From assembly GCF_032854445.1 (NCBI RefSeq), contig NC_088295.1, forward strand, positions 43,079,385 through 43,139,384: a DNA stretch of 60,000 nt, in the 5' to 3' direction. This document shows positions 25,143-39,530 of this stretch, one piece after another; the stretch's first letter is position 1; the number at the start of each line of letters is the position of its first letter. The translations under genes and the position numbers were made by a program. Origin of the DNA: Liolophura sinensis (lineage: Eukaryota; Mollusca; Polyplacophora; Chitonida; Chitonidae). The notes below the pieces were generated by a model, which had not been told where the DNA came from, ran no database searches, and saw nothing but the letters and a program-made list of their open reading frames with translations.

Positions 25143-26464
25143 ATAAATAAATAAATAAATACAGCGTTCATGATGATTGTTGTGTTGAGATTATGATTGT
25201 GGTATTGAGATTATTCTTTTGCAAGTAGATATTGTTGTGACTGTTCTGCTGAAATATCAAAATTATGAACGTGAAGCAAATGTCATGCAATGCAGTATAA
25301 GTTTTTGAAGCCTGCCAGATGCATTCTGCTTAATGCACATGTTACATCATTGTTACACATGGTGAATCATAAGTGGAAGCTAGGTCTTGTCTCTGTTTGC
25401 ATTTCAGTAGGTCTGCACATGTGTATTCATCAAGTCATGGCAGAGGTGTCACATATACTGCTGTTCATGTTGATGTGACAAGCTATACTACTGGCTGTAA
25501 GCCTTTTCTGTTTACTTGACATACTTCTTCAGTTCCACTGTCATCCTGGCTGCCAGACAGTCTGTATACACATGCAGGCACATGAACTTCAGTGTCAGCA
25601 GTAGTGTGTGGCTTTGTAATAGTAGTAGTACAGGTACATTGTACAAATATAGGCCTACATGTATGTCAGTTTGTATAAATACTCCTAGATAGGTTAGTAA
25701 AATCATATGTCCCAGAATTCTTAACGAACGAAATAAATAAAATAACCCATTCAGATACTTATGTATATCTTTCAGTAGCATGTATTTGTAAAGCGGTTTA
25801 AATTCATTTTGTGTGCAAGTTTATTAGAGCCAAATAAATGTTGTTAAATAAACTTAGGTGATTGACATATAATGTGTAATATTGAAGAATTTCTGGGGTG
25901 TTATGATATTAGTTTTCTTATGATATCTTGAATTGTGCAATGCAACATCCCTGATAAGTTTATACCAATAGTTTGGAGCATACATTTCCCATTGTGGCAA
26001 TAAAATAGATTATATCGGTACAGATTCACAATAATGAAAAACATTATCCTTAAGCTAGCTATATATACACGTACATATTATTAAAATTGGTAGCCAAGTT
26101 AGAGCAAGATGGATTGTTACACTACCTGAGCAGGTATATGTTAACCAGCATGTTGTATATCTGAAGGGCAAGATGAACTGTTTGAGTGTCATACTGTCGT
26201 GTTCCAGGACGGCAGAAAACTTTTATCAGGTTTCCTGTGATAGATCGGATATGCCAAAAGCAGGACATCCTAATATCAAGAAGAATTTTAATTCCATTTA
26301 AATATTGCAGCCTTGTAAAGATGGAGACAGTGGATAACATAGAAATTAACAGAGGTTCTAATGTACCTGGTTGAGCTCAAACAGCCAGCCTGAGGCTATG
26401 TAAGTGTTGTCGAGGAATACAATGGAAAAAATGTTCTTGATAGAGGAGATATCTTAGCCCAGCT

Positions 26465-26485
26465 CACTTATCGTGTGGCCTGTAG
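26465..26485 (+). repeat. 21-bp motif, copy 2
   Basis: Exact match to 25122-25142, between the two duplicated blocks. Flanks differ. Confidence 0.7.
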
Positions 26486-27321
26486 TGAGATCTGGTCAGA
26501 AGTACTGCTCAAAAGGAAAAACTATCATACTGATCTTGTAGCTTTTGTCACAGCCATTGATATTCAAGTACATTGATTCTTTTGTTGAGTAGTGAAAGGA
26601 ATGATATGAATGGGGGAGCGGATATAGTGTGTTTATTGAACTTCCATGACTAGTATCTCATGACATTACAACTTATTAGGTTTTCATTCTCATGGCACTA
26701 TATTCATTGAAGCTACATGTAGCGGTTTCTGTCTGCTAGCTCCCTTATGAAGTGCATTCTGAGCTCAAAGGCAGTCTCTTTATACCATGCATATAAATAC
26801 TTAATGCCTATAATAATAATACTGAAAGTAACACTCACAAATTTAAGGTAACATTGTATTCATTTCAGTATTTTGACATGTGGTCATGTTGAAATAGGAT
26901 TTTCCCGTGTGAAAGTATATGTATATTTTATTAAGTTCTTATCAGAAACTGCCTGGGTAAGTTTACTTTTAAAGGACATACATGTAGATTATTTTGCCAT
27001 TAAATTTTCGTAATGCAAGGAAATCTTTCACAAGTCTCATTTTAACTGTAAGTATGAGTGTTATTCTGTTTTATTTTAAGTTCAAGATATACATGTAGAT
27101 GAATTTCAGATTTTAAGGAGACATTGTGTGATAAATCTTTGATATATACATGTATATATGTGCAGATATACTTTATATAATTCCACTGGGACGTAATATA
27201 CATGTATAGTAATTTTGTGCATAAATATATGATTAGTTAAATATTAAGTTTTCAGTGCACATGTATATATCCCTTTAATTGCCATATACATTGTACATCC
27301 AGTTACAGTGCAGCACATTGA

Positions 27322-27475
27322 ACCGGCTGTACATGGAAAGGTCTTGCAGCAACCTGTGGATGGTCATGGGTTTCCCCCCGGGCTCTGCCAGGTTTCCTCC
27401 CACCATAATGCTGGCTGCCGTCAAATGAATGAAATATTCTTGAGTATGGTGTAAAACACCAATGGAAGAAATAAA
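27322..27475 (+). mobile_element. SINE fragment within duplicated block B
   Basis: Starts at CCGGCTGTACATGGAAAGGT and ends near AAGAAATAAAT. Same truncated type as the 24.7-kb copy, with a few more tail changes. Confidence 0.88.
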
Positions 27476-27685
27476 TGCAACAAGTTGAAAGCCTTTGCTG
27501 AATATCATTGACAGTTTGTGTGTTTTGAAAAAACACACAGCCAAATCTACATTTATTCTGTATTCTTTTTAAAATGTTAAGAGCAGGACAAACACATACT
27601 AATGAAACCTGTTTGTATTTTCTGAGGGATATGGGATTATACCTTATACACTTTTAACTGCTTTCTTGGGTTAGCCACACAGCTT
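27476..27685 (+). repeat. Duplicated flank, block B
   Basis: Partner of 24894-25103. The SINE-flank junction is the same in both, so the SINE plus flank were copied together. Confidence 0.88.
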
Positions 27686-27689
27686 ATAT

Positions 27690-30600
27690 TTTTGGCTTTG
27701 CACACTTTTTTTTCACAAGTTTACTTAACAGGTTTGCTACATAGGCTACATGTTCTCTTATGTTGTACGTGTAAGTGCATGCAGACTATTTAAGGCAAGG
27801 AGGTTCTCAGTATGGTGACAGTGGACTTGTTTAATATGGCCAGTGTGTTTTTTTTCTTCTTCTTTTTTTGTTTTTTACCTGGCCTTAATTTTTTCAGTTC
27901 TGTCTGAAGTCTGGCAGTATTCAGTTTTTAAATATAGCTTTTTACGACAGTCCGCTATTGTTTTGGTGCAACTGGAATTTCATATTACAGATCCTTTTTT
28001 CCTTTAATTTTTTTTTGTTCCAGCAGAAATCAAAGAAGCAAGATCGTTCAAACGTGGCATATAAACTAACTGTTGCTTGAGAAATCCTGGTCTTTGTTCT
28101 CAGGTCAGCTGTTTGGTTTTACAGGGCTATATTTGTTATCTGGCACAGAGTCTTCTGTCTTTACCAGCCAGGTGTTAGCTGAGGATCAATAAGAGGCTTT
28201 CTGTCCAATGTCACAGCTTATTTGTCATCCCCACAATCGTGTACATGTACGTGTACAAGTCACACTTACCTCCCCCTTATCATGCTGATGTGCAGCTAGC
28301 GAAATGCTTGTATGTTCAGGATACACATTGATGAAGATCTGTTCTTGAAGGCATTGCAATACCTTGCTCGGTGATTCGCATGTACAGTGCGCTACAGTGA
28401 TTATAGGAGTATTTGAAACCGTTCCAAATACCATTCGTTTCCATGTAATTTGTAGATGTAATGTATTCTGCTTAGTTTTCTTTCTTTGTTGACCGGTGAA
28501 TTGTCCAGTTACTCAGTAGTAAAAGTGTTGCCTATGAAGTTTGCACTGTTATGAAGAGAAATAACTGGATATTCTTGTTGTGAAGAAATAAGACATTTAA
28601 TGCCAGTTAACACAGATAATTATTAGGCTACTGCCTTAAGTATTTATCCGGACCCCCAACAGTTAGCTGAATCAAGATGTTATCCTACTGACTGTCAGGC
28701 TTAGTCAGAGACCCACAGACCATTACCAACGAAAGTACCCAAATCAGATGTTCTATTTTGAGACAGTGCCATTCTCAAAATCGTAAAGATAAAAAGTTCA
28801 AAGATATTTGTGGTTGTATAGCTTCAAGGACTGTAAATAGTGCAAGCAATTTTTTTTATAAGATTTGAAAAAAGGTTTAAACTTCAAGTACGCATTTGGC
28901 ATATTACTTCAAAAGTTAAATGCAGGCTTGTACATATTTGGTGGCACAAGAATTCTGACAGCTGTGGTAGCTGAGATTGAAAGTCACGGGTGGTTTCCTG
29001 CAGTAGCTAGATGGCATTAGAAGAGGCTACTTGACTTATGCTTGACACTCAACGTATAAATCAGATGTACTGACATTAAAGGTGTCAACCTGCGGGGCTT
29101 TATGTCATGAGTTTGTACCTTTCGTCAGCCATTTTAACGGTTATGTTCCCTACCAGGCATGATTTTTGGTGGTGTTGGTGTTATCAAGGGGTTATCCCAG
29201 CTAACTCTGTACCACTGACATAGATAGCGGAAGGGTTCCAATATCAGCCTGCGATTTCATCTTGCAATCCTGTTGGCTTATACCCGCAACTGAAGATACA
29301 TTCCTGGCTGTTTCTGGGATTGGCTAGTTTTGACATGAAGGATTTGAGATAGTGGGGAAACGCTGGGAAGTAAAACCAGAGTGCCTGTGAACTTGATGCC
29401 TCCTAGTTTCAAATGGTTGGCTGCTGATATCCACCCAACAGTATTAGGGCTTAGCAAGACCAAAATACATTTACCAGCATGGAAAGTCTTAGTGTGACTG
29501 TCTAGAGACAGAGCAAACGGGGTTTAATGGCAGTTCAAACATCTCTTTCAATCCCAGGAGAGGCTTGGCAGATGAAACTCTGAATGATACATGATTATTT
29601 TCATTTCCATAGCCATCCCACTTTGTGTAAATAGACTTTGGTATAAACACATGTTTACATGTTATAAGACTAATGGTAAGGAATATCAATATGTATATAC
29701 ATGTATGAAGATGCATATAGAAATAGACTTTTCGGACGATAAGCTGATCTTTTGGAACATACAGTACATACACATTTCAAGCCACTTTAGAGAGAAGCGT
29801 GCTTCTAAATTTGTTGAAATACATTGTAAACTCATAAAAGGATTTCTTAGACCGTTAACTATGTGTGTAAGAGTGGTGCAATTTTCAACATGTGTAAATC
29901 ACTTGAGAAGGAAGACATTTAATTTATTGTATAAGAGTACTTGTCACTGAATATCTCAGTGGAGATGACAAAAAAAGTATTTGGAAATACTAGCATGTAA
30001 AAATTTCCCCAAGAGTTTTAACTTTTACACTATATGTAATAAATGTGCATGAGAGTTATTTGCAGCATGTCTTTCCTTTGTAGGAAGAGAGTCAGCTTTC
30101 GGGGCGGCAGACCAAGGGTCAGCCCTGGGTCTAGTCTCACATAAACACCTTAAAAGAGGAAGTTGTAGCTTCCTCACTTGGCGTTCAGCATTAAGGGGAT
30201 AGTGCAACGACTGGTTGACCCGTATCAGTATAGTGGCTTGGGTGGGGTGGCTTACTTGCCTCAGTAAGTCGTCTCAGTGAAGCAGCACTAAATAAAAGAA
30301 CGGTGGAAATCTGTCCTGCAACAAGGAGGCACATTACACGTACATGCACCCTAATGATTCCTTCGTCGTCATATGACTGAAAAATTGTTAACTATTATGT
30401 TAAACCATAAGTATGCATGCACGCACTCACTCCTTTGTAGGAAGACCTAAAGTCCTAATTATTCAGGGCTAGGATAGATGCAGTGTTCATGTCAAATTGT
30501 TCATCATTGCACTTACACACATGAATAATGCTTAGCTGTGAATATGTACATGTGTGACAAGCTTCAGGGAGCCATAAAGCAAATGTGCACAGTTACATTT

Positions 30601-33600
30601 TGAATTAAATTTCAAGTCATATTCATGTGGAGGTTGTTTTGATTAAATTCTTGTGAATCAACGTGGGAAAAAACACCATAAAATCTTATGTAAACATATA
30701 CATGTATGGCTAGCACTCAGTGGAAAAAAAACTGTCCCATGCACTTGGCCCACACACACGTGCGCACACACACAGCATAGCTCTTGGAATTGGTTAGTTC
30801 GATATAACTGTGTATATTTTAATAGAAGACCACATAAAACAGTTGCACAAAAGGGCTAATTAAGGTTAAGAATTTTAAATTGCAATAGCTCTTATCTCGT
30901 CCTATGTGGTCCATTTGTGTAACTTTGAAGCCTGCCTGTCATCCTTTGTTAGAGAAGTGTCATTACTTTTATTCTCATGTCTTGAATAAAGTTGATGGGC
31001 ATGGGATTTGTAATGGTACTGGATTGGGATTCACCAAAGGTACCTGTTTTGTTGGAAAATATATTACAAGCAAGCGTACATGTGCTTCATTTGAATTAAC
31101 AAAGGGTCTTTGCCATACAGACATTTAATGCAGAAGCTTGCTTTGTCTGGCATAGTGTTTTTTTTTTTCTCCCTGCATTTGACTATTCAGGGGTATAGAA
31201 AATGCTCTCTTGTTCTGGTGAGCTTTCAGCCAACTAAATGCTTCAGCGGACGTTGGATTGCTCTGAGAATGGTAACCAACGAGTATAGTGTTGTGTGCAC
31301 TTGTCTGTTCCTTGCCTTCTGTCTGCCACCTGGCCTGGTGAATTGTCCACCCTGAGATACATGGCATTTCTCTCCAGACCCTTGTACTTCTGTCCAGGAA
31401 TTGTCCACAGATGTGCAACTTGTCCTGAAGTTATGCCAGATGGTTTTGTTCAATGTAAAGGGGCTGCTGGACCATCAGAAAAATGCTTGGAAAGAGAGTG
31501 AAGGGTCATTCCATAGGCTGGCCATTCCCTGACAGAAAATCACGCCCAATAATACAGTCCACATACTCTGCTAGTCTACAGCCCAGCCTCCAGCTAAGGC
31601 TTGTAATTGGCACCCTTATCCATGTAAACTATGGGACAACCTCAGGTGCTTCACATCTGTTGTGGACATTGCCCCAGAGGAACCAGGAGAACTGGGTGTC
31701 TTCATTTGGGCCTAGTTATGTAACAGTTTCCTGCTACATGCCATGCTGTATGACATGTTTTATCAGTTGAAATGAATCTCCATTTAATTCATCCTGTCTC
31801 ACAGGAAGTGCATATGTTATTGTTTTAAAAACCAGGCAGGGAAAAGAATGAGAAAGAAGCCTGTCAGCTGAGTTTAGCCAATGGCGTAAGTTCTACAACT
31901 AAAGTCAGTCCAAAAAAACAAAAATCAATTACTTTCCAATGTTGATGAAGTTAATGTTAAATTAATGTAATAGAGATGTACACGTTATGTCATGTAATAA
32001 TTATTAAAGATACATATTGATGGCAGTATACATACATATGTATCAAAAAATGCTGATGGAGAATCTAGCCATATATGCTATTATTTATGACATGATCCAG
32101 CTAGTGTACACCTTTGAGGCCAAGTATACACATGCATTACCTTGTATATAAATGACAACCAGGTACATGTAACATTTGTCCTAGTTCTCTGTGTATGGGT
32201 TGGTAATAAATTGAGAACGATGTTTACATTTGTCATTTGTTTTTCTACCTGAACTGTAACAACAGGGTGACCTGGTATCTCATTGAGTTCATTAGCACAG
32301 GCTACACTGGTTTTGGGTGAAATAACAATTCAGGAAAGGTCACTTTGGTGTTTTGTGCAGCGTTCCGATTGTTCTTCACAATGAAAGGGTTGAGGTGAAG
32401 GGAACACGTATTCTTCATTTATTTACTGAAAACGATCCACACTTTGTGACACTTGTGGCTGTAGTTTTGTATTTTTATAGTTACAATAAAGGTGTCATTG
32501 GAAGATGATATATATGTGTTTTTGCTGATAACAGGTATCATTGTTTAGGCATATTTTTAGGTCACAAAGATAAGTGTATGGTAATATATGTATAACTGTG
32601 TTAAGAATACATAATTGCCAGTTGACAACATCCCTGTAAGCTAGCTGATCATTATCACTGAAGCCTTATTACAGCTACAGCTCTGTCACATGTCTCTTCC
32701 TCTAATATCAATTAGTCAGTGTTAAACTGTTGATCAAGTGAAAGATTAATGACACCAGAGGCACAGTTAATGCTACACATTTTAACGATCTGCATGTAGC
32801 TGCAATGTGATGTTATAAAGCTTTCCTAATAATTTACTCCATTATGTAATGAAGTATTGAAATTAAGATTTTTATTCCCTCTTCAACACCTCACAGATCT
32901 AACCAGCACCTTTCAAAATTTATGAAAGTGAATTAAGAATTAATGCACGGTTACACTTAAGTGGAAGAGCACATTTACCAGATGAAATCATATTTAACAT
33001 TGCACATATGAGAGAGAATTATATGCACAAGGAGATTGTTGGTTATGACATAACAAGAGCAGTAAAAATCTTTCAGATAATGAGACATTGGCTTTGTGTA
33101 ATTTCGTTTAGCCCATTGTGGCTACCATAGATATTCATCAATTAAATGGCATGAACACTTAATGCTCTGGTTTGTCAGGAACTGCTTGTTGCTACTACAT
33201 TGTGTATAATAATCTGTCTTTGCCTTAAGGGGAACATGGCTCTTTTATTAGAATACGGTGGTAAAAGTTGCTTATTACAAATGCATGTGAGGAAGGTAAA
33301 AAAAAAATTGTTCTCTTTTGACAGGAACACTTTAGGGCAAGCACGTCCTCAAATGAGCAAACTACTTGTAGTAGGTAGTAATTTAGTCTGAAAGTTGCTC
33401 GTTTGTGTTCTTCTAGCTCTCATAACCGGCTTAAATGTGGAACTTGCTCTTATTGTATAATGTGTTCGAATAAAAAGAAATTTGAACATTAAAATGGACC
33501 ATCAGTATATGACTAGGCACTGTATTTACAAGGTAGCAGTTATGTGCGTGTGTTCTTGTACCTGAAGCAAGTAAACACAGTAATTGTTTGTCTAGTTTGG

Positions 33601-35690
33601 AAAGAGGTCCTTAACCACATGAGGGTATAAATTTATGAGTGTCCTCTGTAGCCTGTAGGTATAAGAGATAGTGTGTTACCTTAACGAGCTGTGAGGCTCT
33701 ACAAGGTGGGATTCATTCTCTGATGTTAACTTGCAGAGAAACCTAAAGCTGCTCCTGTTTGTTTAAACAGAAAGTTAGCAAAGTTGCTACACCCTGAAGA
33801 CAGTTATTAAGTTTGCCAGATTGAAAAAGAGCTACGGTAAACATAAGTGACAAGAAAAACAGGACAGTTTCAGTCGTGTTTGACCGTGTCCCACCGCTTG
33901 GGAACCCACTAGGCCTCAGGTAGGACAGCCTTCGTCATGCTTGGCACACTTTAGCTGGGATGAGAACATAGAGGGCTGATAGCTTTACTTGTGTACCTGT
34001 CTGATTTTACCTGGACGACTTGTTTGTCAGAGGCTCTATCGCCGTGTAAGATCTGTGTGACCTAGCTAGCAAGCAGTTAGAACAGATAGCGTCCCTGGCA
34101 AAAGCAACGAGGCTCTGTCGCTCAGCAATCTGATCAAACTTCAGGTAGCCCTTTTTTCTCGCACTGTTACTAGGTGTGTTATTTCAGTGGTTCATGTTCA
34201 GAGCAGTTTCTAAAGGAGGTGAAGTACGAATCCTGACATAGGTGCCTTTTCATCAGGTATGTGTGAGTATTACTGTTTATGATCCGACAGTCAACTGTGG
34301 ACCATGTTAGTGTATGTAGTTGACATGTTTGTCAAGCCTCATAGAAACTATCAAAGGCAACCTAACATCTGTGTGTTAAATGTAGCTGATATCCCCCTGG
34401 GACCAATATACCTAGTCTTAATGTCCTCTCCTGTCCTTAGTTCTGGGCTTTTTCACTTAGCAGGGCTATAAACAGCCCCTTGTTAACACCTTTTGGGGGT
34501 TGTCATTTGTTAGTATTATACATGTGTCTATTGCAGGATTTAAGTACAAGTATCTGTGAAGAAGGTGGCAGTTTTTGGTGATGTTAAGTGCAGGGTTTTT
34601 GTCAGTTCATTCCATGTGAAGAGGTAACATATATAGTTTTGTCCTTGCCATGTGTTTTCTTAGTCATGCCACATGATATTTACGTGTACAATTATGTGAG
34701 TAAACAGTGCTATAAGAGTAAAGCTGACACAAGCATGGACAGTTGCTGTAGTCACATGCCTTTCTGATGTCCTTGCAGGGTAGATTTTCTGTGACCTTAT
34801 CATTCATAGCTATAAAGGTATTGATGCAGTTTGAATCATACTTGTAAAAGAAGTAACATGCTACATAAAAAGGTTCCTAAGAGTGGTTCTCTTATATGGG
34901 TGAATAATTGATTAATTGATTAATTAATTAGCAAGATTCATGTATTTTGTTATTTTTTACAATAAAAAAAGATGAAAGGGGGACAGTTTTTTGGTGATTT
35001 TGTTTGCGGTATTCTGTTAAGGTTAGTCATATTCTCTGAGAGTTGTACAACTGTTATATTTAAGATGGCCATTATAAGTGTTGGAAGAAAAAAAGGAAGA
35101 AATAGATGAATTGTAACCAGTTTTATGTAGATAGATTATTCCATTATATCAGTGTGATAGTAGAATGAAGCCACTGAACATATTCTCCAAGTTCAGAATA
35201 TATATCTATATGGATTTAAGCTAGTATGGAAGGTTCAGCAGATCATAATTTACCTAAGTAAAGCAATATGTGTTAAGTCTTCCATAACATACTGATAAAT
35301 TTCTACGAGTACTATCAAAAGATTCAGTTTCCGGATCATGTCCTAGAATGTCTGAACTAGAAACAGTATTTTTTAACACTGATATAGATAAAACTAGTAC
35401 TATCTGTCTAAACTGACTTAATGCCGCTGAATAGTTGAAGAACAAAGGGTGTGACTGTGGTGTGAGTGTGGGATTGTATTCTGATATGGTATGATAAGTG
35501 ATCTCTTAGACTTCTAACACTTGAGATTTTAATGTGAAGGCTGTTTTACTTGGCAGATTTGAGACTTTCTGTAGAACTCCATGGATCTTCATGGATGTAA
35601 TCCCATCGTACCTTGATGAAGGACTAATTAGAACGTTGAACCTAACAAAATTTTGTCCTTTCTCTTCACAGTGAACAATAAATTGACCTT
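27690..35690. other. Non-coding stretch
   Basis: About 8 kb with no exon or element I can support. Several overlapping short open frames on both strands at 31.1-31.8 kb show no domain or consistent coding strand. A smaller CAGGTA cluster (six copies) spans 33559-34260. Confidence 0.45.
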
Positions 35691-35696
35691 TCTAAA

Positions 35697-35764
35697 ATAT
35701 GCCAATGTTGCATGATATATGCCAATGTTGCATGATATATGCCAATGTTGCATGACATATATAT
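35697..35764. repeat. 20-bp tandem repeat, 3 copies
   Basis: GCCAATGTTGCATGATATAT repeated three times at 35701-35760, one mismatch in the last unit. Confidence 0.95.
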
Positions 35765-35876
35765 TCACCAGTGGCTTATTCAGGCTATATAGGTACTTGT
35801 AATGTGAGTACATGTATGTATCCTTGCAAAACCTCTTGTTCTGTATGTCTTACAATGAGCATGGAAAATGGCTGTT

Positions 35877-36153
35877 TTTTTTTTTGTTTTTTGTTTTTTT
35901 TGATTGGTGTTTTACGCCGTACTCAAGAATATTTCACTTATACGACGGCGGCCAGCATTATGGTGGGTGGAAACCGGGCACAGCCCGGGGGAAACCCACG
36001 ACCATCCGCAGGTTGCTGGCAGATCTTCCCACTTACGGCCGGAGAGGAAGCCAGCATGAGCTGGACTTGAACTCACAGTGACCGCATTGGTGAGAGGCTC
36101 CTGGGTTATTACGCTGCGCTAGCACGCTAACCGACTGAGCCGCGGAGGCCCCC
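35877..36153 (-). mobile_element. tRNA-derived SINE, full length, minus orientation
   Basis: This is the most complete copy in the window. In plus coordinates it reads T-rich tail (35877-35900), conserved body (ATATTTCACTTATACGACGG, CCATCCGCAGGTTGCTGGCA), then the complement of the B box (GGACTTGAACTCAC) and A box (CCGACTGAGCC). A 12-bp target-site duplication, AAAATGGCTGTT, is at 35865-35876 and 36154-36165. The intact duplication suggests a fairly recent insertion. Confidence 0.92.
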
Positions 36154-36169
36154 AAAATGGCTGTTGAGG

Positions 36170-38880
36170 TGTAAAGAGTTTAAGAAGTGCTGAAGTAACA
36201 CAAATCACAAAAAATCCTTGTGAATACTGTTTCTAACATGCCTTTTTAACAATGTATCAGCTTTTGGATCCAAAATCACTTGATCTATGAAAATAGAATA
36301 GAATCCAGAATTATATGGTCAGGCATGACTTGTTACTGGTGTAGTGTACAAGGTTTGAAAAGAATGCATATTTTATTAATTTTAGGGAAATAGACAATGA
36401 GGGCTTTGAAAAAAATAATAACTTAATCACAGTTCAAAGTTGGATCGAGAGATCATTTATAACAGGGTTGAAGTAGCTTCCTTTCCTCATAAATTTACTA
36501 TGATATTGTTTTTAAAAAAAGTTTAGGTTTCTATCATGAGACCAATATATTATAGCTGTCACTATAAATAACCAGGTAGGCCAGGATAAAAAGGCTGTGC
36601 GTCATGTAGTTCCCATACAAGCCCCTTTTGTCTTGGGTAAGTCACTTGCTGACCTTTTCCCAAGTTGTCTTCCACGGATATGTCTGTCTCAAATCATGCA
36701 GAAAGATGACAAGTGGGTTGTTCAGCCTGATGAATTGGTGTCCACAATGTGGACTTTTTTAAAACAAAGAATAGAATTGTGATGTGTTTTTACGTGAGCA
36801 TTTGCAGATAGTTTCACTGGTGTCTATTAATAAATATCCCAGCATGGAGAAGTGTGATAAGCTTGACTTAAGGTAAAGCTATTGCACGAGATGAAAACAT
36901 GAAAACATTTGTTGTACATGTACATCCTATGTCTCCCTGTTGTCAGTGGTGGTCATAGTGTATGCAAGATTTCCAGATTACCTGTCATTTGCAAGGTAGA
37001 TACAACACTTTATCGTTACTGATACATCCAGATTTGATCTTTTGGACTGATAAAATCTTGAATTCACTTGGTTTTATGACAACAAAGATGAAAAACATGT
37101 TCATGTATGTTAATTTAAGTAGTTTGATTAACTTAAATGTAGACTGCAGCCTCATTTTCCAGAGCGGATACAATCAAAATTTTACAGGTGTGTGTACATG
37201 GTAGAGTTTTGCATGCAAGTTGTTAGGGAATAATAAATCTAATTGTATACTTCATGAAAAAACAAAACAGTTTACATCGATATGTAGCATGTAAAATATG
37301 TAGTATAACAAAAAGTAAATAAATAAATAGCAGATAAGTTGATTGCAGTGTGTTTTGCCTTGAAATTCCAGCAATTTCTGGTTACATGTAAGCACTAAAC
37401 ATTTTATTTTATGATAAATGTTGAAGAGATTCCAAGACACTGGTTATGTTTTTTAGAAAACATCTGCATGTAGTAAACTTGATTATAATATGAACACACG
37501 TGATAGATCAGACTATTTTCTTTTCTGTCCTGCCCAAAGATTCAGCTTTTGATGAGAGTCAGAAATATGCCACAATTCATATGCAGAAGTTTGTCATTAA
37601 CAAATACCTGAGCTGTGTATTTGAAGGTACTGGCAGTCATTAACATTGATGTTCCCAGGTCAAACCTGGGAATACATTTAGCAAATGCGTACTCAGAAAC
37701 CTATAGTTAATTGATTGGCCTGTTAATAATGCATACATGAGCTGCTTATGATCCCATTGTCTTTACATGTACTATCAGTCTAGGCTTATCTCTTAATTGG
37801 TTTGATATTGTTCAGAAGAGCTGCTTAAACTGCTATACCAGAATAGGTGTGGCTCAAGCTTTGTGGATATACTGTATAGTATGTGTACTATTCATGTGTA
37901 CATATGAATGTAACTGCTATCTCTGTTTTCATGCATGCTGCTGGTGTACATTTAATGTCATTTTTGCATGTTGTGAAACCAGGAAATGTAAAATTTTAGA
38001 TGAGGAACTGTAAATAATTTTAGAAAAATGTTTTACCACAACACACTGAGTCATGGCTGCATTCCTACCTTAGTTTTTTTTTTATCAATGTGACGTGTAA
38101 GTTTTGTGTGTGGAATTGTATATGGCGTGTAAAAAAACATGCATTACGTTACAGCTGTATATACATTTGTTTGCCTGAAAATGACGAATGCTTCTGCTCA
38201 GTTTAATTTGTGAAAAGCATTTAGTCTTAATAACGCTCTTTCGCCTCTAAGCTAAGGGGCCGTTTTTTTTTTAACACATTAAAAGTTAACTTTTATCTTC
38301 ATCACACAGGAACTTTAATAAGAATAGAATTGTAAATAAAATTTTGAGTATTAAAAATACTGAATTTCAACCTAAGTTTAATTGACATGTAAAAATGAAT
38401 TTCAGTAGCACATTAAGGTATTAAAATAATGCTTTTGTTGCCTACACTTAGGTTTGTTGATAAGAAATTAATTAAATTACGCAAAAAAGACTTATGTGGC
38501 CCTGTAAGTTGACTGAATCAATCAGAATCAAGAAAGATGGCAAGAAGCTGAACTTCAGGTGAAATACAGTAGTTACACGTGAAATAGCTGTGACTTTCCT
38601 GTCTTTTAAACTCTTCAATGGAGTAGATATACTGTCACTGTGATTTTATTGTATTGTCTATCATATCATGGAGCCATAAGTTTGTAGTGTTCATGTACTC
38701 AGGCTAGGTCAACTGTTTGTTGACGTGAGTTTATCAACCTTCTGAAAAGAAATCGGTCAAGTTAGTTAATCAGTCACCAGGAGACCTGTATATTGTCAAC
38801 ATTGTATGAGGCTAGTAGATTTGCTTATGGCCCTCAAAAGGAAATGATGAATGCATTGTGGTACACTTGAAACAGTAATA
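36170..38880. other. Non-coding stretch
   Basis: No gene or element recognised. Confidence 0.45.
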
Positions 38881-38985
38881 ATTTTATTGGAGTTTTATGC
38901 AATACTTAAGAATATTTCACTGGTAGAAATCTGGTAGAGCCCAGAGGAAAGCCATGCCCATGGCCATGGAGACCCTCTGCTTGAA
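38881..38985 (-). mobile_element. Degraded SINE fragment
   Basis: ATTGGAGTTTTATGCAATAC, AAGAATATTTCACT and AATCTGGTAGAGCCCAGAGG follow the minus-orientation SINE body, with a deletion where the TTATACGACGG segment should be. Confidence 0.7.
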
Positions 38986-39311
38986 ACAATATGTAAGCTG
39001 TGTATTATAGGTACATGTAACCCTGACTTTTACATAGCCCTTCATCAGTTGACATTTATCCTCATAAGGACAGACACTCATGAACAGGTGCAACCATGAA
39101 GTGTGAGGATGCAGCCTACATGCCAGGTCCTGTACGCCTTTGTCACTGGTGACTTCAAGTCTGGCAAGTCATGTATTCTTGTAGTGTACTGGGTGCATAC
39201 GCTTAGTTGGAGACATCCCTGGAGTCACTTTCTGACCTGTCATACCCCTGTCATCATCGCGTGTAAGAGTCTATAACACTTACATACTTATTGTATTTTA
39301 CATAAAAATTT

Positions 39312-39495
39312 GCCCCCAAGACGTCCATTTTTAGAGCAGTATACATTATGTAATATTACTTTCAGTGCTGAAGCTTACATTTTCCCAGTAGGATATCATC
39401 AGAAGTGTTATTAAGCCATAGTCATCCATTCTAAACAAACCTGAAAGCACTGTTCTAAGATCAACGAATCTTTCGGAATCTGGCAAAATGTTAAC
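39312..39495 (+). repeat. Dispersed repeat family R1, copy 2
   Basis: GTGCTGAAGCTTACATTTTC, CAGTAGGATATCATC, CTAAACAAACCTGAAAGCAC and CGGAATCTGGCAAAATG match the 54-kb copy in order. A 40-bp tandem array starts about 35 bp later. Confidence 0.75.
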
Positions 39496-39530
39496 TTATT
39501 CCTTTGATGACATTAGATGTCACATGGCTT

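Noticed and set aside
31110-31770. Several overlapping frames of 68-97 codons on both strands
   Set aside because: No domain, no consistent strand and no splice sites that would link them.
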